Source: Candidatus Roizmanbacteria bacterium RIFCSPHIGHO2_01_FULL_39_8
GTDB lineage: Bacteria; Patescibacteriota; Microgenomatia; UBA1406; GWC2-37-13
Length of the DNA: 15,687 bases
Reading direction: 5' to 3'
NCBI GenBank assembly: GCA_001789355.1
Contig: MFZI01000081.1
Coordinates: 1 to 15,687, forward strand
Below the pieces are notes generated by a model, which was not told where the DNA came from, ran no database searches, and was given only the letters and a program-made list of their open reading frames with translations. Shown piece after piece: positions 1 through 6,844 of the stretch (its first letter is position 1; each line of letters begins with the position of its first letter). Both the position numbers and the translations under genes were made by a program.

Positions 1-1101
1 CCTGTCCCTCCCGGCACCTATTACCTCGCTATAGCGACCAAACCGTCTACTCATGAATTCACAGCGAACCCAAATCTGCACAAGAATTACAAAAAAGCCT
101 ATTCGGATATCTATAAGCCGGACGAACCAATAGATGAAGCAGAAGGAAAGCCCGAGCACAGAGATATTCCCCTTGATCCAGGGACCAACCTTCCCCTTCA
201 TTTCCCGATCGAAATGATCACCTACGATGTGGTGAAATTAGGTCAATCGACCAAATATGAGGGAATAGTCTCCCACCCGCTTTCTAAAGTGAGTCTAATC
301 GGAAAAAAAAGCAAAAAAGTGTATGCCACGGTTGATGCAAACGCTCAAGGAGAATGGGAGATTATTCTGTCTGATTCACAAACTCCTCAAGATGAAAAAT
401 TAGTCATCACCCCGAAAAAGGTCGATATTACAAAGCTCTCGCTGGAAAATTCGATTCTTCAGAAACTAGCATCCCTACTTCAATTTGAAGCAAATACACT
501 CGTGAGCTCTGTCTATGCTCAAGAGACAAGTCCAGCGGAAGCGGAGGGTCAAGAAATTTCGGTCGATCCGATACTTCCTTATATTGAAGGGTATGCGTAT
601 GATGTGAATGGAAAAATAATTCCGAATGCCCAAATTAAGGTAAGGGTAGATTGGTCAGGACAAGTATATTTCGAAACAAAAGCAGACGGAACAGGATTTT
701 TTGGAATTGAACCAAAATATTTACCCATTTTTGCTTATAACTTGGAATTTATCTCTCCGACTAACTCCCAATCAACAACGATGACTACTTCAGGATTTGT
801 CGAGAAGAATCAGCAATATCTTCAAGAGAATAAAATAAACTTAATGGCGGTTACTAAAGACGGAAAATCTCTTTATCCCACAGTCCCGCCACCAACTGGA
901 TCAGAGAATATTTCTCCAACAGGAGTACCGAGTACTAGTGCTGCGCAGTCGGGCAATACAGTTTTAATCGTTGTGATTCTTGTACTTCTCGTGGCAACAG
1001 TAGGAATAGTAATTGTCTATATGATGAAAAAGAAAGATATGTCTTCACCTCAGACTCCGCAGATTCCCCCTTCGGGATCTGTACCGCCTCCCCAAGTTTA
1101 G
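1..1101 (+). CDS. Surface protein with Ig/transthyretin-like repeats and C-terminal membrane anchor (partial, 5' end missing)
   Basis: The frame is open from base 1 to the TAG at 1099-1101, so the N-terminus lies outside the window; 366 residues are visible. The first ATG at 214 is internal, because upstream residues (such as PPGTYYLAIATKP) continue the protein naturally. I see three beta-rich segments: the end of a collagen-adhesin-like domain (about 1-30), an Ig-like domain (about 75-140) and a carboxypeptidase-regulatory/transthyretin-like domain (about 193-285, with GYAYDVNGKIIPNAQIKV). A Pro/Ser/Thr linker leads to one hydrophobic helix (about 320-342), then MKKK and a Pro-rich tail. The likely topology is extracellular repeats with a short cytoplasmic tail, as in cell-envelope stalk or adhesion proteins. 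The stretch ending SSVYAQE at about residue 170 looks like a signal-peptide end but lies mid-protein. Ligand unknown. Confidence 0.8.
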   Translation, partial: PVPPGTYYLAIATKPSTHEFTANPNLHKNYKKAYSDIYKPDEPIDEAEGKPEHRDIPLDPGTNLPLHFPIEMITYDVVKLGQSTKYEGIVSHPLSKVSLIGKKSKKVYATVDANAQGEWEIILSDSQTPQDEKLVITPKKVDITKLSLENSILQKLASLLQFEANTLVSSVYAQETSPAEAEGQEISVDPILPYIEGYAYDVNGKIIPNAQIKVRVDWSGQVYFETKADGTGFFGIEPKYLPIFAYNLEFISPTNSQSTTMTTSGFVEKNQQYLQENKINLMAVTKDGKSLYPTVPPPTGSENISPTGVPSTSAAQSGNTVLIVVILVLLVATVGIVIVYMMKKKDMSSPQTPQIPPSGSVPPPQV

Positions 1102-1119
1102 TCGCGATAGGAGTCTCTA

Positions 1120-1716
1120 TTAGACTAATACATTTTTAAGCAAGAAAAAGGAAGTTCCCGCAAGAAAAATAAGACCGCCTGCCAAACCTATAAAATTTCC
1201 CGTTTCTGAACTTCCCGTTTTCGGTAAAGCTGTAGGTGGTGGATTTGTAGGATTTGGAGTTCCAGGAGGTGAGGTTGGACCTGGAGTGCTGGTTGGTCCT
1301 GGGGTTGAAGTGGGTGACGTAGTTGGAGCCCAGAGCGCGCAAACTTCGGTGCTGTCTGGCTTATCTGCAATGATTTTGAAGGTTGCATAGGCAAATACAT
1401 CGTTGCCTTTGAATCCTGAACTTGTTCCGGTTAATAAAAATTTTCCATCGGATACGTCACTTTTTGCAACAGAATTCATGGCTGCGCCCGGTGAAGTGCT
1501 TACGTACTGTATGGCTACAGTATCGTATGTCATTCCAATCTCGCCAGTCGTAACAGTAGAATCTTCCGTGTCGATGTAGATCGTAAATTGAACATCATTT
1601 CCTCTTCGCAGAGCTCCTTCTGGAGCTACCAGATCATAGGTAATTGCATATACGTTCGAGAATAAAAAAGGAATAAAAAGAAAGAAAAAAATTGATATGA
1701 TTAGTTTTCTTATCAT
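1120..1716 (-). CDS. Secreted cohesin-like domain protein with LPKTG cell-wall sorting signal
   Basis: This protein of 198 residues has a clear Sec signal peptide (about 1-24, MIRK, then a Phe/Ile/Leu core ending SNVYA). A single beta-sandwich resembling cohesin/Hbm-type domains follows (about 28-128; GALRRGNDVQFTIYIDT and the late VFAYATFKI strand). A Pro/Thr/Ser linker (about 131-162) holds repeated TSTPGP units. It ends with LPKTG (164-168), a hydrophobic helix (about 174-194) and one lysine. The order LPxTG, helix, short tail is that of sortase substrates, although the positive tail is weak. Cohesin domains typically bind dockerins in secreted complexes; no dockerin is visible here. It converges on the upstream surface protein, and both probably act at the envelope. 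The start at 1716 is directly followed by the signal peptide. Confidence 0.8.
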   Translation of the reverse strand: MIRKLIISIFFFLFIPFLFSNVYAITYDLVAPEGALRRGNDVQFTIYIDTEDSTVTTGEIGMTYDTVAIQYVSTSPGAAMNSVAKSDVSDGKFLLTGTSSGFKGNDVFAYATFKIIADKPDSTEVCALWAPTTSPTSTPGPTSTPGPTSPPGTPNPTNPPPTALPKTGSSETGNFIGLAGGLIFLAGTSFFLLKNVLV

Positions 1717-1737
1717 AAGATTACCTTATACTATAAT
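1710..1737 (+). promoter_or_regulatory. Candidate promoter of the alpha/beta hydrolase gene
   Basis: A perfect TATAAT lies at 1732-1737, and TTATCA at 1710-1715 gives a 16-base spacer. Transcription would start near 1744, and GCGGAG at 1771-1776 is a good ribosome binding site five bases before the ATG at 1782. The same AT-rich stretch must also carry the promoter of the divergent cohesin-like gene; TATAAG or TATAGT on the minus strand are candidates. Confidence 0.5.
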
Positions 1738-1781
1738 ACTATCATAGCATTGTTTTTTTTCTATTTACAAGCGGAGTCGAT

Positions 1782-2693
1782 ATGAACTTAAAACTTGTTT
1801 CATTTGAGACTACAGACAAAATTCAACTTCCAGGCTTACTCTATGAACCTCACACCAAAACACCAGAGGTCGCTTTGTATCTTCATGGAAACGGAAGTTC
1901 TTCTATTTTTTATAAGGATGACAGTATGAATCTGCTCGGTGCTGCACTTGTTAGGATAGGGATTTCCTTTTTTCCTTTCAATAATAGAGGAGCTCATTGG
2001 ATAAAAAAACTAGTCAAAAAGAGAGAAGAGGAAGAAGACCGCGTCCTCTATGGAATGACATTCGAGCTGATAAAAGAATGTGTATATGATATCGATGGCG
2101 CTTTGAATTATCTGAAAAAATTAGGTTATAAAAAATTTTATTTAATTGGTCTTTCTACTGGAGCGAATAAAATCGTTGTATATCATTACTATAAGCGAAA
2201 GAATCTCATCAATAAATATATATTGGTGAGCGGAGGAGATGATACGGGACTTTATTATCAAGATTTCGGAAGGGTAAAATTTACATCACTTTTAAAAACA
2301 AGTAGAGATAAAATTAAAAAAGGAAAAGGAAGAGAACTGATCCCTCAAGATATAGTCGCAGATCCTCTTATTTCTTATCAGTCTTTATATGACACAATCA
2401 ATCCAAACGGAGATTACAATATATTTCCCTTCAACGAATATATGAACAATCTAAAATTATCCAGGAAAAAATTATTTCGCGAATATAAAACGATAAACAA
2501 ACCCAGTCTTGTTATTTACGGTGAACAAGATGAGTATTGTTATGGTAATGTTCTCCGATGTGTCGAAATCTTAAAAAAAGAATGCACTCATCCAGAACTA
2601 TTCACTTTCAAGATGATTAAAGGAGCAGATCATGGATTTTCTGGCAAGGAGAAGAAGCTCACTGAATTGATCTCCGCATGGCTTAAGAAATAG
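1782..2693 (+). CDS. Alpha/beta hydrolase (serine hydrolase fold)
   Basis: This protein of 303 residues has the hallmarks of the alpha/beta hydrolase fold. The oxyanion-region motif is LHGNG (34-38), the nucleophile elbow GLSTGA puts Ser125 in a G-x-S-x-G context, the acid is probably Asp250 in YGEQDE, and the catalytic histidine is His284 in GADHGF. No signal peptide or membrane helix is present, so it should be cytoplasmic. Substrate cannot be deduced: esterase, lipase or peptidase activities all occur in this fold. A 60-residue insert after the nucleophile strand (about 155-225, with YYQDFGR and SYQSLYD) would form the cap domain and set specificity. The start is supported by GGAG upstream. 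It is apparently monocistronic, with its own promoter before it and a foldable intergenic block after it. Confidence 0.85.
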   Translation: MNLKLVSFETTDKIQLPGLLYEPHTKTPEVALYLHGNGSSSIFYKDDSMNLLGAALVRIGISFFPFNNRGAHWIKKLVKKREEEEDRVLYGMTFELIKECVYDIDGALNYLKKLGYKKFYLIGLSTGANKIVVYHYYKRKNLINKYILVSGGDDTGLYYQDFGRVKFTSLLKTSRDKIKKGKGRELIPQDIVADPLISYQSLYDTINPNGDYNIFPFNEYMNNLKLSRKKLFREYKTINKPSLVIYGEQDEYCYGNVLRCVEILKKECTHPELFTFKMIKGADHGFSGKEKKLTELISAWLKK

Positions 2694-2706
2694 AACGTGT
2701 GCCTTT

Positions 2707-2803
2707 CCCGCCTTATCTTCGCACTCACCTTTTTGGTTCTATTCGAACACGGCTTGTGCCAAGATTGGTCGGCGGGTACGAGGGATGCAGAATCGCATCC
2801 CTC
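2707..2803. other. GC-rich structured intergenic element (possible RNA or 3'-end structure)
   Basis: This block is clearly richer in G and C than its neighbours. CCCGCC (2707-2712) can pair with GGCGGG (2771-2776). Inside it, ATCTTCGCAC (2715-2724) pairs with GTGCCAAGAT (2756-2765) except for one C-C mismatch, and GTTC/GAAC (2736-2739, 2745-2748) closes an inner loop. It is followed by a separate perfect 9-bp hairpin, GAGGGATGC/GCATCCCTC (2780-2788, 2795-2803, six-base loop), abutting the -35 box of the next operon. No T-tract follows, so it is not a standard intrinsic terminator. Possibilities are a small RNA, an RNA-stabilising 3' structure of the hydrolase mRNA, or a degenerate element. 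I do not recognise the family. Confidence 0.35.
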
Positions 2804-2831
2804 TTGACATATCGTAAAAACATGATATATT
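2804..2831 (+). promoter_or_regulatory. Promoter of the arsR-rhodanese operon
   Basis: TTGACA (2804-2809) is a perfect -35 box, and TATATT (2826-2831) matches the -10 consensus at five of six positions with a 16-base spacer. Transcription would begin near 2838, giving a leader of about 24 bases. The inverted repeat at 2829-2850 overlaps the end of the -10 box and the predicted start, where repressor binding would block RNA polymerase. A second TATAAT at 2852-2857 is too close to the ATG at 2862 to be the main -10 box. Confidence 0.75.
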
Positions 2832-2850
2832 TGTGATATACATCACAAAT
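2829..2850. promoter_or_regulatory. Inverted-repeat operator, probable ArsR binding site
   Basis: ATTTGTGAT and ATCACAAAT are perfect 9-base arms separated by ATAC. The site covers the end of the -10 box and the transcription start of the operon whose first gene encodes an ArsR-family repressor, the usual arrangement for autoregulation. The inner core TGTGAT-N4-ATCACA recurs in the palindrome at 13340-13373. The core also equals the TGTGA-N6-TCACA pattern known for CRP/FNR-type proteins, so a regulator of that family remains an alternative. Confidence 0.7.
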
Positions 2851-2861
2851 TTATAATATAT

Positions 2862-3197
2862 ATGAATAGAAAAGACTTGTTTGAGAAAATAGGGAAGTCT
2901 TTTGAACTTCTGGGGAATCCGCTTCGTTTAAATATTTTCTTAAAAATTCTTACTGAGGGCTGTGACTGTGATATCGATACCCAGGAAGGATACACAGGTA
3001 ATTGTGTGACCGGAATTGTCAAAAATCTGAGAATTCCCCAATCCACAGCTTCTACCTACATAAAAGATTTAGAACAAGCAGGGTTAATTGAGTGCAAGAA
3101 GAATGGAAAATATCTTTATTGTAGACCAAGAAGAGAAGCTTTATTAACGTTAAAAAGTTTCATAGATAGTAGTATTTCACAACTAAGATATAAATGA
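2862..3197 (+). CDS. ArsR/SmtB-family winged-helix repressor, cysteine-rich
   Basis: This protein of 111 residues has the ArsR layout: an N-terminal helix, then LGNPLRLNIFLKIL (17-30), recognition helix region PQSTASTYIKDLEQAGL (59-75) and a wing around NGKYLYCR (81-88). It carries five cysteines. C34 and C36 in EGCDCDI sit where classical ArsR/SmtB proteins have the thiophilic metal box (CVCDL), and C48 lies in an insert of about 12 residues between that box and the DNA-reading helix; C78 and C87 are in the wing. This fits sensing of thiophilic metals, arsenite or reactive sulfur species. The following rhodanese/MBL gene favours sulfur, as known for BigR/SqrR repressors, though the cysteine placement differs. 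The stop overlaps the next ATG as ATGA. No ribosome binding site is visible. Confidence 0.85.
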   Translation: MNRKDLFEKIGKSFELLGNPLRLNIFLKILTEGCDCDIDTQEGYTGNCVTGIVKNLRIPQSTASTYIKDLEQAGLIECKKNGKYLYCRPRREALLTLKSFIDSSISQLRYK

Positions 3198-4129
3198 GAG
3201 AGATATCAACAAGAGGACTAAAAAAACTCATCGACTCCAAAAAGAAATTCATACTTCTTGACTGTAGAGGAATCGATTACTACCTATGGGAACATCTTCC
3301 CGGTGCAATGAATATTCGTTGGAAATATATGGAGGAAAAAGCTATTCGGATGATCACAGACAAAAAAGCTTTGATTGTCACCTATTGTGACGGATTCACA
3401 TGTATGGCCAGCTTAAAAGGTTATAAGACGTTGAAAAAAATGGGGTATAAAAATGTCTTTGAATATTCCGGTGGGACAGCAGATTGGAATGCTCAAGGGT
3501 TTAAAACAATAAAAAATCCAAAATATAGAATTGCCGAAAATGTCTATCGATTTCCGAATCAAGTTTTTTATGATGAGCAAGTAAATTCGTATCTTATTGA
3601 AGAGGATGATTTTATTTTGCTCATTGATGGTCCCCAGCAGTTGACGGATGAGCACGAAGACTTCATCCTATATTTTGACAAGCCGATAAAAGTTTTCATG
3701 TCGCATGGTCCAACGGCAGGAGAAACAGAATTGCTGCAAAAGAAATATAGAGCAAAAATATTTTTGCACAAGAAAGATGAAAAGAACGAATGGTTAACTA
3801 TAAAGCCAGATGTATTATTTGAAGACGGGTACGAATTTAGTAAAAACCTTAGGGTGATTCATACTCCCGGTCATACTCGGGGGAGTTCGACTTTACACGA
3901 TATGAAAAATAAGGTAATGTTTACCGGCGACCATATTGAAGGAAAGGACGGCAAAATTTACGACTTTTTCAAACATCGGGACGGAACGGAAGGAGACATC
4001 AAGATGAGATTCGAGAATGCGAAAAGACTTTTGGAGTATGATTTCGAAAAAATACTTCCGTTTCACTATGACATAATTCCGAAGAAAGCAAAGTCAATAT
4101 TACTTGAATTTATTCATAAATATTCATGA
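3194..4129 (+). CDS. Rhodanese-metallo-beta-lactamase fold fusion (persulfide dioxygenase-like)
   Basis: This protein of 311 residues has an N-terminal rhodanese domain (about 1-108) with HLPGAMNI (34-41) and an active loop whose Cys65 in TYCDGFTC is at the position of the persulfide-carrying cysteine; Cys70 is a second candidate. A metallo-beta-lactamase fold follows (about 112-311): His171 in SHGPTAGE, His227 in TPGHT, Asp246 in FTGDH and His291 in LPFHYD. The usual HxHxDH box is reduced to a single His171, so the second-metal ligands are missing. As I recall the family, ETHE1-type persulfide dioxygenases use one iron held by two histidines and an aspartate, and H171, H227 and D246 align with those three. 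The inferred role is handling of persulfide or other reactive sulfur. It is translationally coupled to both neighbours through ATGA overlaps. Confidence 0.8.
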   Translation: MREISTRGLKKLIDSKKKFILLDCRGIDYYLWEHLPGAMNIRWKYMEEKAIRMITDKKALIVTYCDGFTCMASLKGYKTLKKMGYKNVFEYSGGTADWNAQGFKTIKNPKYRIAENVYRFPNQVFYDEQVNSYLIEEDDFILLIDGPQQLTDEHEDFILYFDKPIKVFMSHGPTAGETELLQKKYRAKIFLHKKDEKNEWLTIKPDVLFEDGYEFSKNLRVIHTPGHTRGSSTLHDMKNKVMFTGDHIEGKDGKIYDFFKHRDGTEGDIKMRFENAKRLLEYDFEKILPFHYDIIPKKAKSILLEFIHKYS

Positions 4130-4701
4130 ATATAGCAATCATCAACGGAACGAACAGAATTAACAATAAAACAGTTTTAATATCAAAGACTGTTGAAATT
4201 TTGATAAAAAAATTAGGACACACGACACATCTTTTAACTCTTGACTATTTTGACTCTTTATTTAGAGGAAAATATATCGATTATGCAAGTGCGAATAAAA
4301 ATCAAAAAAAGGATATAAGAAAGTTGATAGAGGCAAAGCTTATTTTCTTTGTTATCCCTACTTATCACAGCGGAATTCCGAGCCCACTCAAGAATTTCCT
4401 CGATATCTTAAAATGCAATGAATGCTACGATGAAAAAGTAATCGCCCTCATCGCAGGAAGTGATCATAATCAAGATTTGGGAGCTCGACAAACAATGCAG
4501 GTGATAAATGGAATTTTATCCTATCAAAAAGCAAAATCTTTCGTAATTCCAAGGATCAATATTGTTAATTTTAACGTGAGCGATGCGACCCGATTATTTG
4601 ACTTTATTAAGTACAGCGTAAGTTTTGCAAAAAAGTATGAACAGCCACACCAAAGCGATTTGGGCCATGGTCGGTGCGATGTTGATTTTTGTTCTATCTG
4701 A
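4126..4701 (+). CDS. NAD(P)H-dependent FMN reductase / flavodoxin-fold oxidoreductase
   Basis: This protein of 191 residues has a flavodoxin-like fold: a first strand with phosphate-loop motif INGTNR (6-11), and PTYHSGIPSPLKNFLD (78-93), the conserved flavin-contacting segment of NADPH-dependent FMN reductases. It probably reduces FMN, a quinone or a small electrophile in the cytoplasm using NAD(P)H. It is the third gene of the ArsR operon, and its ATG overlaps the preceding stop by four bases. The odd part is the C-terminus: family similarity seems to end near FAKKYE (about 172), and the remaining 19 residues, including GHGRCDVDFCSI, are read in another frame over the start of the transporter gene. 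The tail looks like the result of a lost stop codon. Physiological substrate unknown. Confidence 0.8.
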   Translation: MNIAIINGTNRINNKTVLISKTVEILIKKLGHTTHLLTLDYFDSLFRGKYIDYASANKNQKKDIRKLIEAKLIFFVIPTYHSGIPSPLKNFLDILKCNECYDEKVIALIAGSDHNQDLGARQTMQVINGILSYQKAKSFVIPRINIVNFNVSDATRLFDFIKYSVSFAKKYEQPHQSDLGHGRCDVDFCSI

Positions 4702-5542
4702 TTCGACCGTAAAAGTAATATCACAAACATTGGGGCCTTTTACACAGACGTATAGTAGATTATTGATGGCATCGGTTGTCACGGTGGTTTTTTTTTACAA
4801 GAAAATCCGCCTCAAGGCATTTCTGAATGCTTCACCGCAAACAATCAAATGGGTTCTTCTCACAGGCGTGATAGGATTTGGTTTTAAGGCTATTCTCTTG
4901 ACTTTCGGGCTCATTAATACCAAACTCTTAAATGTTTCATCGATTGACTCGTTAACCCCTTTAGTCGTATATTTTTACTCACTATTTCTTTTTAAAACTA
5001 AATTCGATATCCGATTACTTAGTTTCATTTTAATATCTATATATGGAGTTTTGGTAGTTTCAACCAAGTCTTTAATTCCAATCATTTCGCAGTTCGGGAT
5101 AGGTGAATTATTCATCACGATATCTCTTTTTGCAGGAGCAGTCTCAATCGTGGGGAGGAAGGTGCTTGTCGGTAAATTGAACAATTTTGAAATAGCCGCA
5201 TACACGTATATATTAGCCGGATTGTTTGTTTTCTTACTTACTCCGATATTTGGTGAGAGATTTATTTTTTTTAATCTAAATGTTAAGGTAAGCGGTTTGT
5301 TATTATTTTCGGCGCTTTGTTCTTCGTTAGGAGCGATCCTCATAAATTATGCGCTCACGAAGTTGGAGGCGACTCTTGTGAGCCAGATTCTTTTGACGAA
5401 GGTTATTTTTTCTCTTGCTTTGGGATTTATTTTGTTTAGGGAACTGCCTCTCACGATAGAACTTCTTGGAAGTGGAATAATAGCTCTGGGAGTGTATTTG
5501 TCTAATTCAGATAGATCTTTAATCAAAGAAAAGAAAATATAA
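4637..5542 (+). CDS. EamA/DMT-family transporter
   Basis: The protein is very hydrophobic with about ten predicted helices in two five-helix halves, the layout of the drug/metabolite transporter superfamily. Length is 301 residues from the ATG at 4637; a TTG at 4625 would add four. I chose the ATG because MNSHTKAIWAM leads straight into the first helix. Either start lies inside the preceding FMN reductase gene (65-base overlap), so translation is probably coupled. EamA proteins are mostly exporters or exchangers of small organic molecules; here the operon suggests a sulfur compound or a toxic product of the reductase, but nothing in the sequence fixes the substrate. It ends seven bases before the convergent MFS gene, with no terminator visible between. 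Confidence 0.85.
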   Translation: MNSHTKAIWAMVGAMLIFVLSDSTVKVISQTLGPFTQTYSRLLMASVVTVVFFYKKIRLKAFLNASPQTIKWVLLTGVIGFGFKAILLTFGLINTKLLNVSSIDSLTPLVVYFYSLFLFKTKFDIRLLSFILISIYGVLVVSTKSLIPIISQFGIGELFITISLFAGAVSIVGRKVLVGKLNNFEIAAYTYILAGLFVFLLTPIFGERFIFFNLNVKVSGLLLFSALCSSLGAILINYALTKLEATLVSQILLTKVIFSLALGFILFRELPLTIELLGSGIIALGVYLSNSDRSLIKEKKI

Positions 5543-5549
5543 AGACATA

Positions 5550-6782
5550 TTAGATAATCACTTCATCTCCGTGGTACTTTCGCAATTTAGGAACGAAGAA
5601 AGCGATAAGTGCAGTCACTATAATAGTGCCGATTCCTCCGATCACAACCGAGACAGGTGCACCAAAAAACCCTGCAACTACTCCTGCTTCAACCTCACCA
5701 AGTTGGGGGCCACCATTATAGAAAATAGAATTGATCGACGTCATTCTCCCTCTTAGGCGATCAGGAGTGTTGAGCTGTCTTAGGGTATTTCGGATGACCG
5801 TACTGATCATGTCTGTGGCACCCGATAGAGCAAGGAAAACAAAAGAAAAAATAAACAGACGGGAGAGCCCAAAAAAAATAGTTGTTATTCCATAGATGAA
5901 GACAGAGACTATTAATATTTTCCCCTGATGCCGAACATGGGGAAAAGAAGAGAATAATAATCCTGCAAAGATGGCGCCTACAGAAGAAGCCGCATAAAGA
6001 AGTCCGAGACCCTGTGGACCAACGTTTAATATGTCTTTGGCAAAGATGGGAAGCAGAGTGGTAGCTGACGAAAAAAAGGTCGCAAAGAAATCAATGATCA
6101 TTGATGAGGAGATGAGGGGATGTTTGAATACAAATACGAAGCCCTCTTTCAATGCAGAGAGTGAAATGGTTGAACTTTTTCCTTCCAGTTCCGGTGTAAA
6201 GCGGATCAAAAGCACGCTCACTACAACAGCAAGATAAGACAAGCTATTTACAAGATAGAGGCTCCCAACTCCAAGATAGGCGATTGCAAAGCCGGCAATA
6301 GCAGGACCGATTACGATTGAGGCTTGCCACATCAAAGAGTTGAGGCTGATCGCGTTCATAAAATACTTCCGGGGAAGAAGATGAGGGGTAAGTGCGTGCC
6401 GTGCCGGGATATCAATCGAACTGCAAACGGAATTGATAGCCAAAATAAAATAAATGAACAAAGGAGAGACGAGATTGGTAAAAGTTGCGACAAAAAGGAG
6501 AAAAGCAGAGACACTCATAACAAGTTGATTGATTATTATTATTTTTTTCCTATCAAAGGCATCAGCGATCAATCCACCGAAAGGAGAAACCAAAAGAAGT
6601 GGAACAAAACGAGAGAGGCCAATAAATCCAAGTGAGAAAGCGGAATGGGTCAGTTCATATACGTGCCAGGTTACCCCCACAATCTGCATTTGAGACCCAA
6701 TTGCAGAGATAAAAAGACCAATCCACATTGATCTAAAGTCAGGAAACCTCAAGGCGATGAATGGTGATACTGGCCGTTTCAT
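5550..6782 (-). CDS. MFS exporter of the EntS/MFS_3 type
   Basis: From the ATG at 6782 the protein has 410 residues and about twelve helices. The opening (RFPDFRSMWIGLFISAIGSQ, about 10-29) and the early GGLIADAFDRKK loop (motif A of the major facilitator superfamily) are typical of the EntS-like group, which exports siderophores, macrolides and other lipophilic compounds by proton antiport. The frame is open for 19 more codons up to 6839, but a TATAAT -10 box on the minus strand at 6798-6803 lies within that extension and the added residues resemble no MFS N-terminus, so I prefer 6782. It is divergent from the methyltransferase gene. No substrate can be assigned. Confidence 0.87.
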   Translation of the reverse strand: MKRPVSPFIALRFPDFRSMWIGLFISAIGSQMQIVGVTWHVYELTHSAFSLGFIGLSRFVPLLLVSPFGGLIADAFDRKKIIIINQLVMSVSAFLLFVATFTNLVSPLFIYFILAINSVCSSIDIPARHALTPHLLPRKYFMNAISLNSLMWQASIVIGPAIAGFAIAYLGVGSLYLVNSLSYLAVVVSVLLIRFTPELEGKSSTISLSALKEGFVFVFKHPLISSSMIIDFFATFFSSATTLLPIFAKDILNVGPQGLGLLYAASSVGAIFAGLLFSSFPHVRHQGKILIVSVFIYGITTIFFGLSRLFIFSFVFLALSGATDMISTVIRNTLRQLNTPDRLRGRMTSINSIFYNGGPQLGEVEAGVVAGFFGAPVSVVIGGIGTIIVTALIAFFVPKLRKYHGDEVII

Positions 6783-6797
6783 AAGAATGAAATTGAT

Positions 6798-6803
6798 ATT
6801 ATA
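6798..6803 (-). promoter_or_regulatory. -10 box of the MFS gene
   Basis: TATAAT reads on the minus strand and ends 15 bases before the ATG at 6782, predicting a leader of only about nine bases. I see no convincing -35 box 16-18 bases further out. It supports the shorter start of the MFS gene. Confidence 0.45.
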
Positions 6804-6844
6804 ATGGAAATGGTAAGGTATAGATATTCCTGCGATCACAAATC

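Noticed and set aside
1112..1126. 5-bp hairpin (AGTCT/AGACT) between the two convergent surface-protein genes, followed by a short T run
   Set aside because: The stem is too short and the T run too far and too weak to call a terminator.
6783..6839. Longer start of the MFS gene at 6839
   Set aside because: A TATAAT -10 box lies inside it and the extra 19 residues do not resemble MFS N-termini.
6835..6843. ATCACAAAT, identical to one arm of the arsR operator, just before the methyltransferase start
   Set aside because: No matching left arm lies at the required four-base spacing, so it is a single AT-rich 9-mer that can occur by chance.
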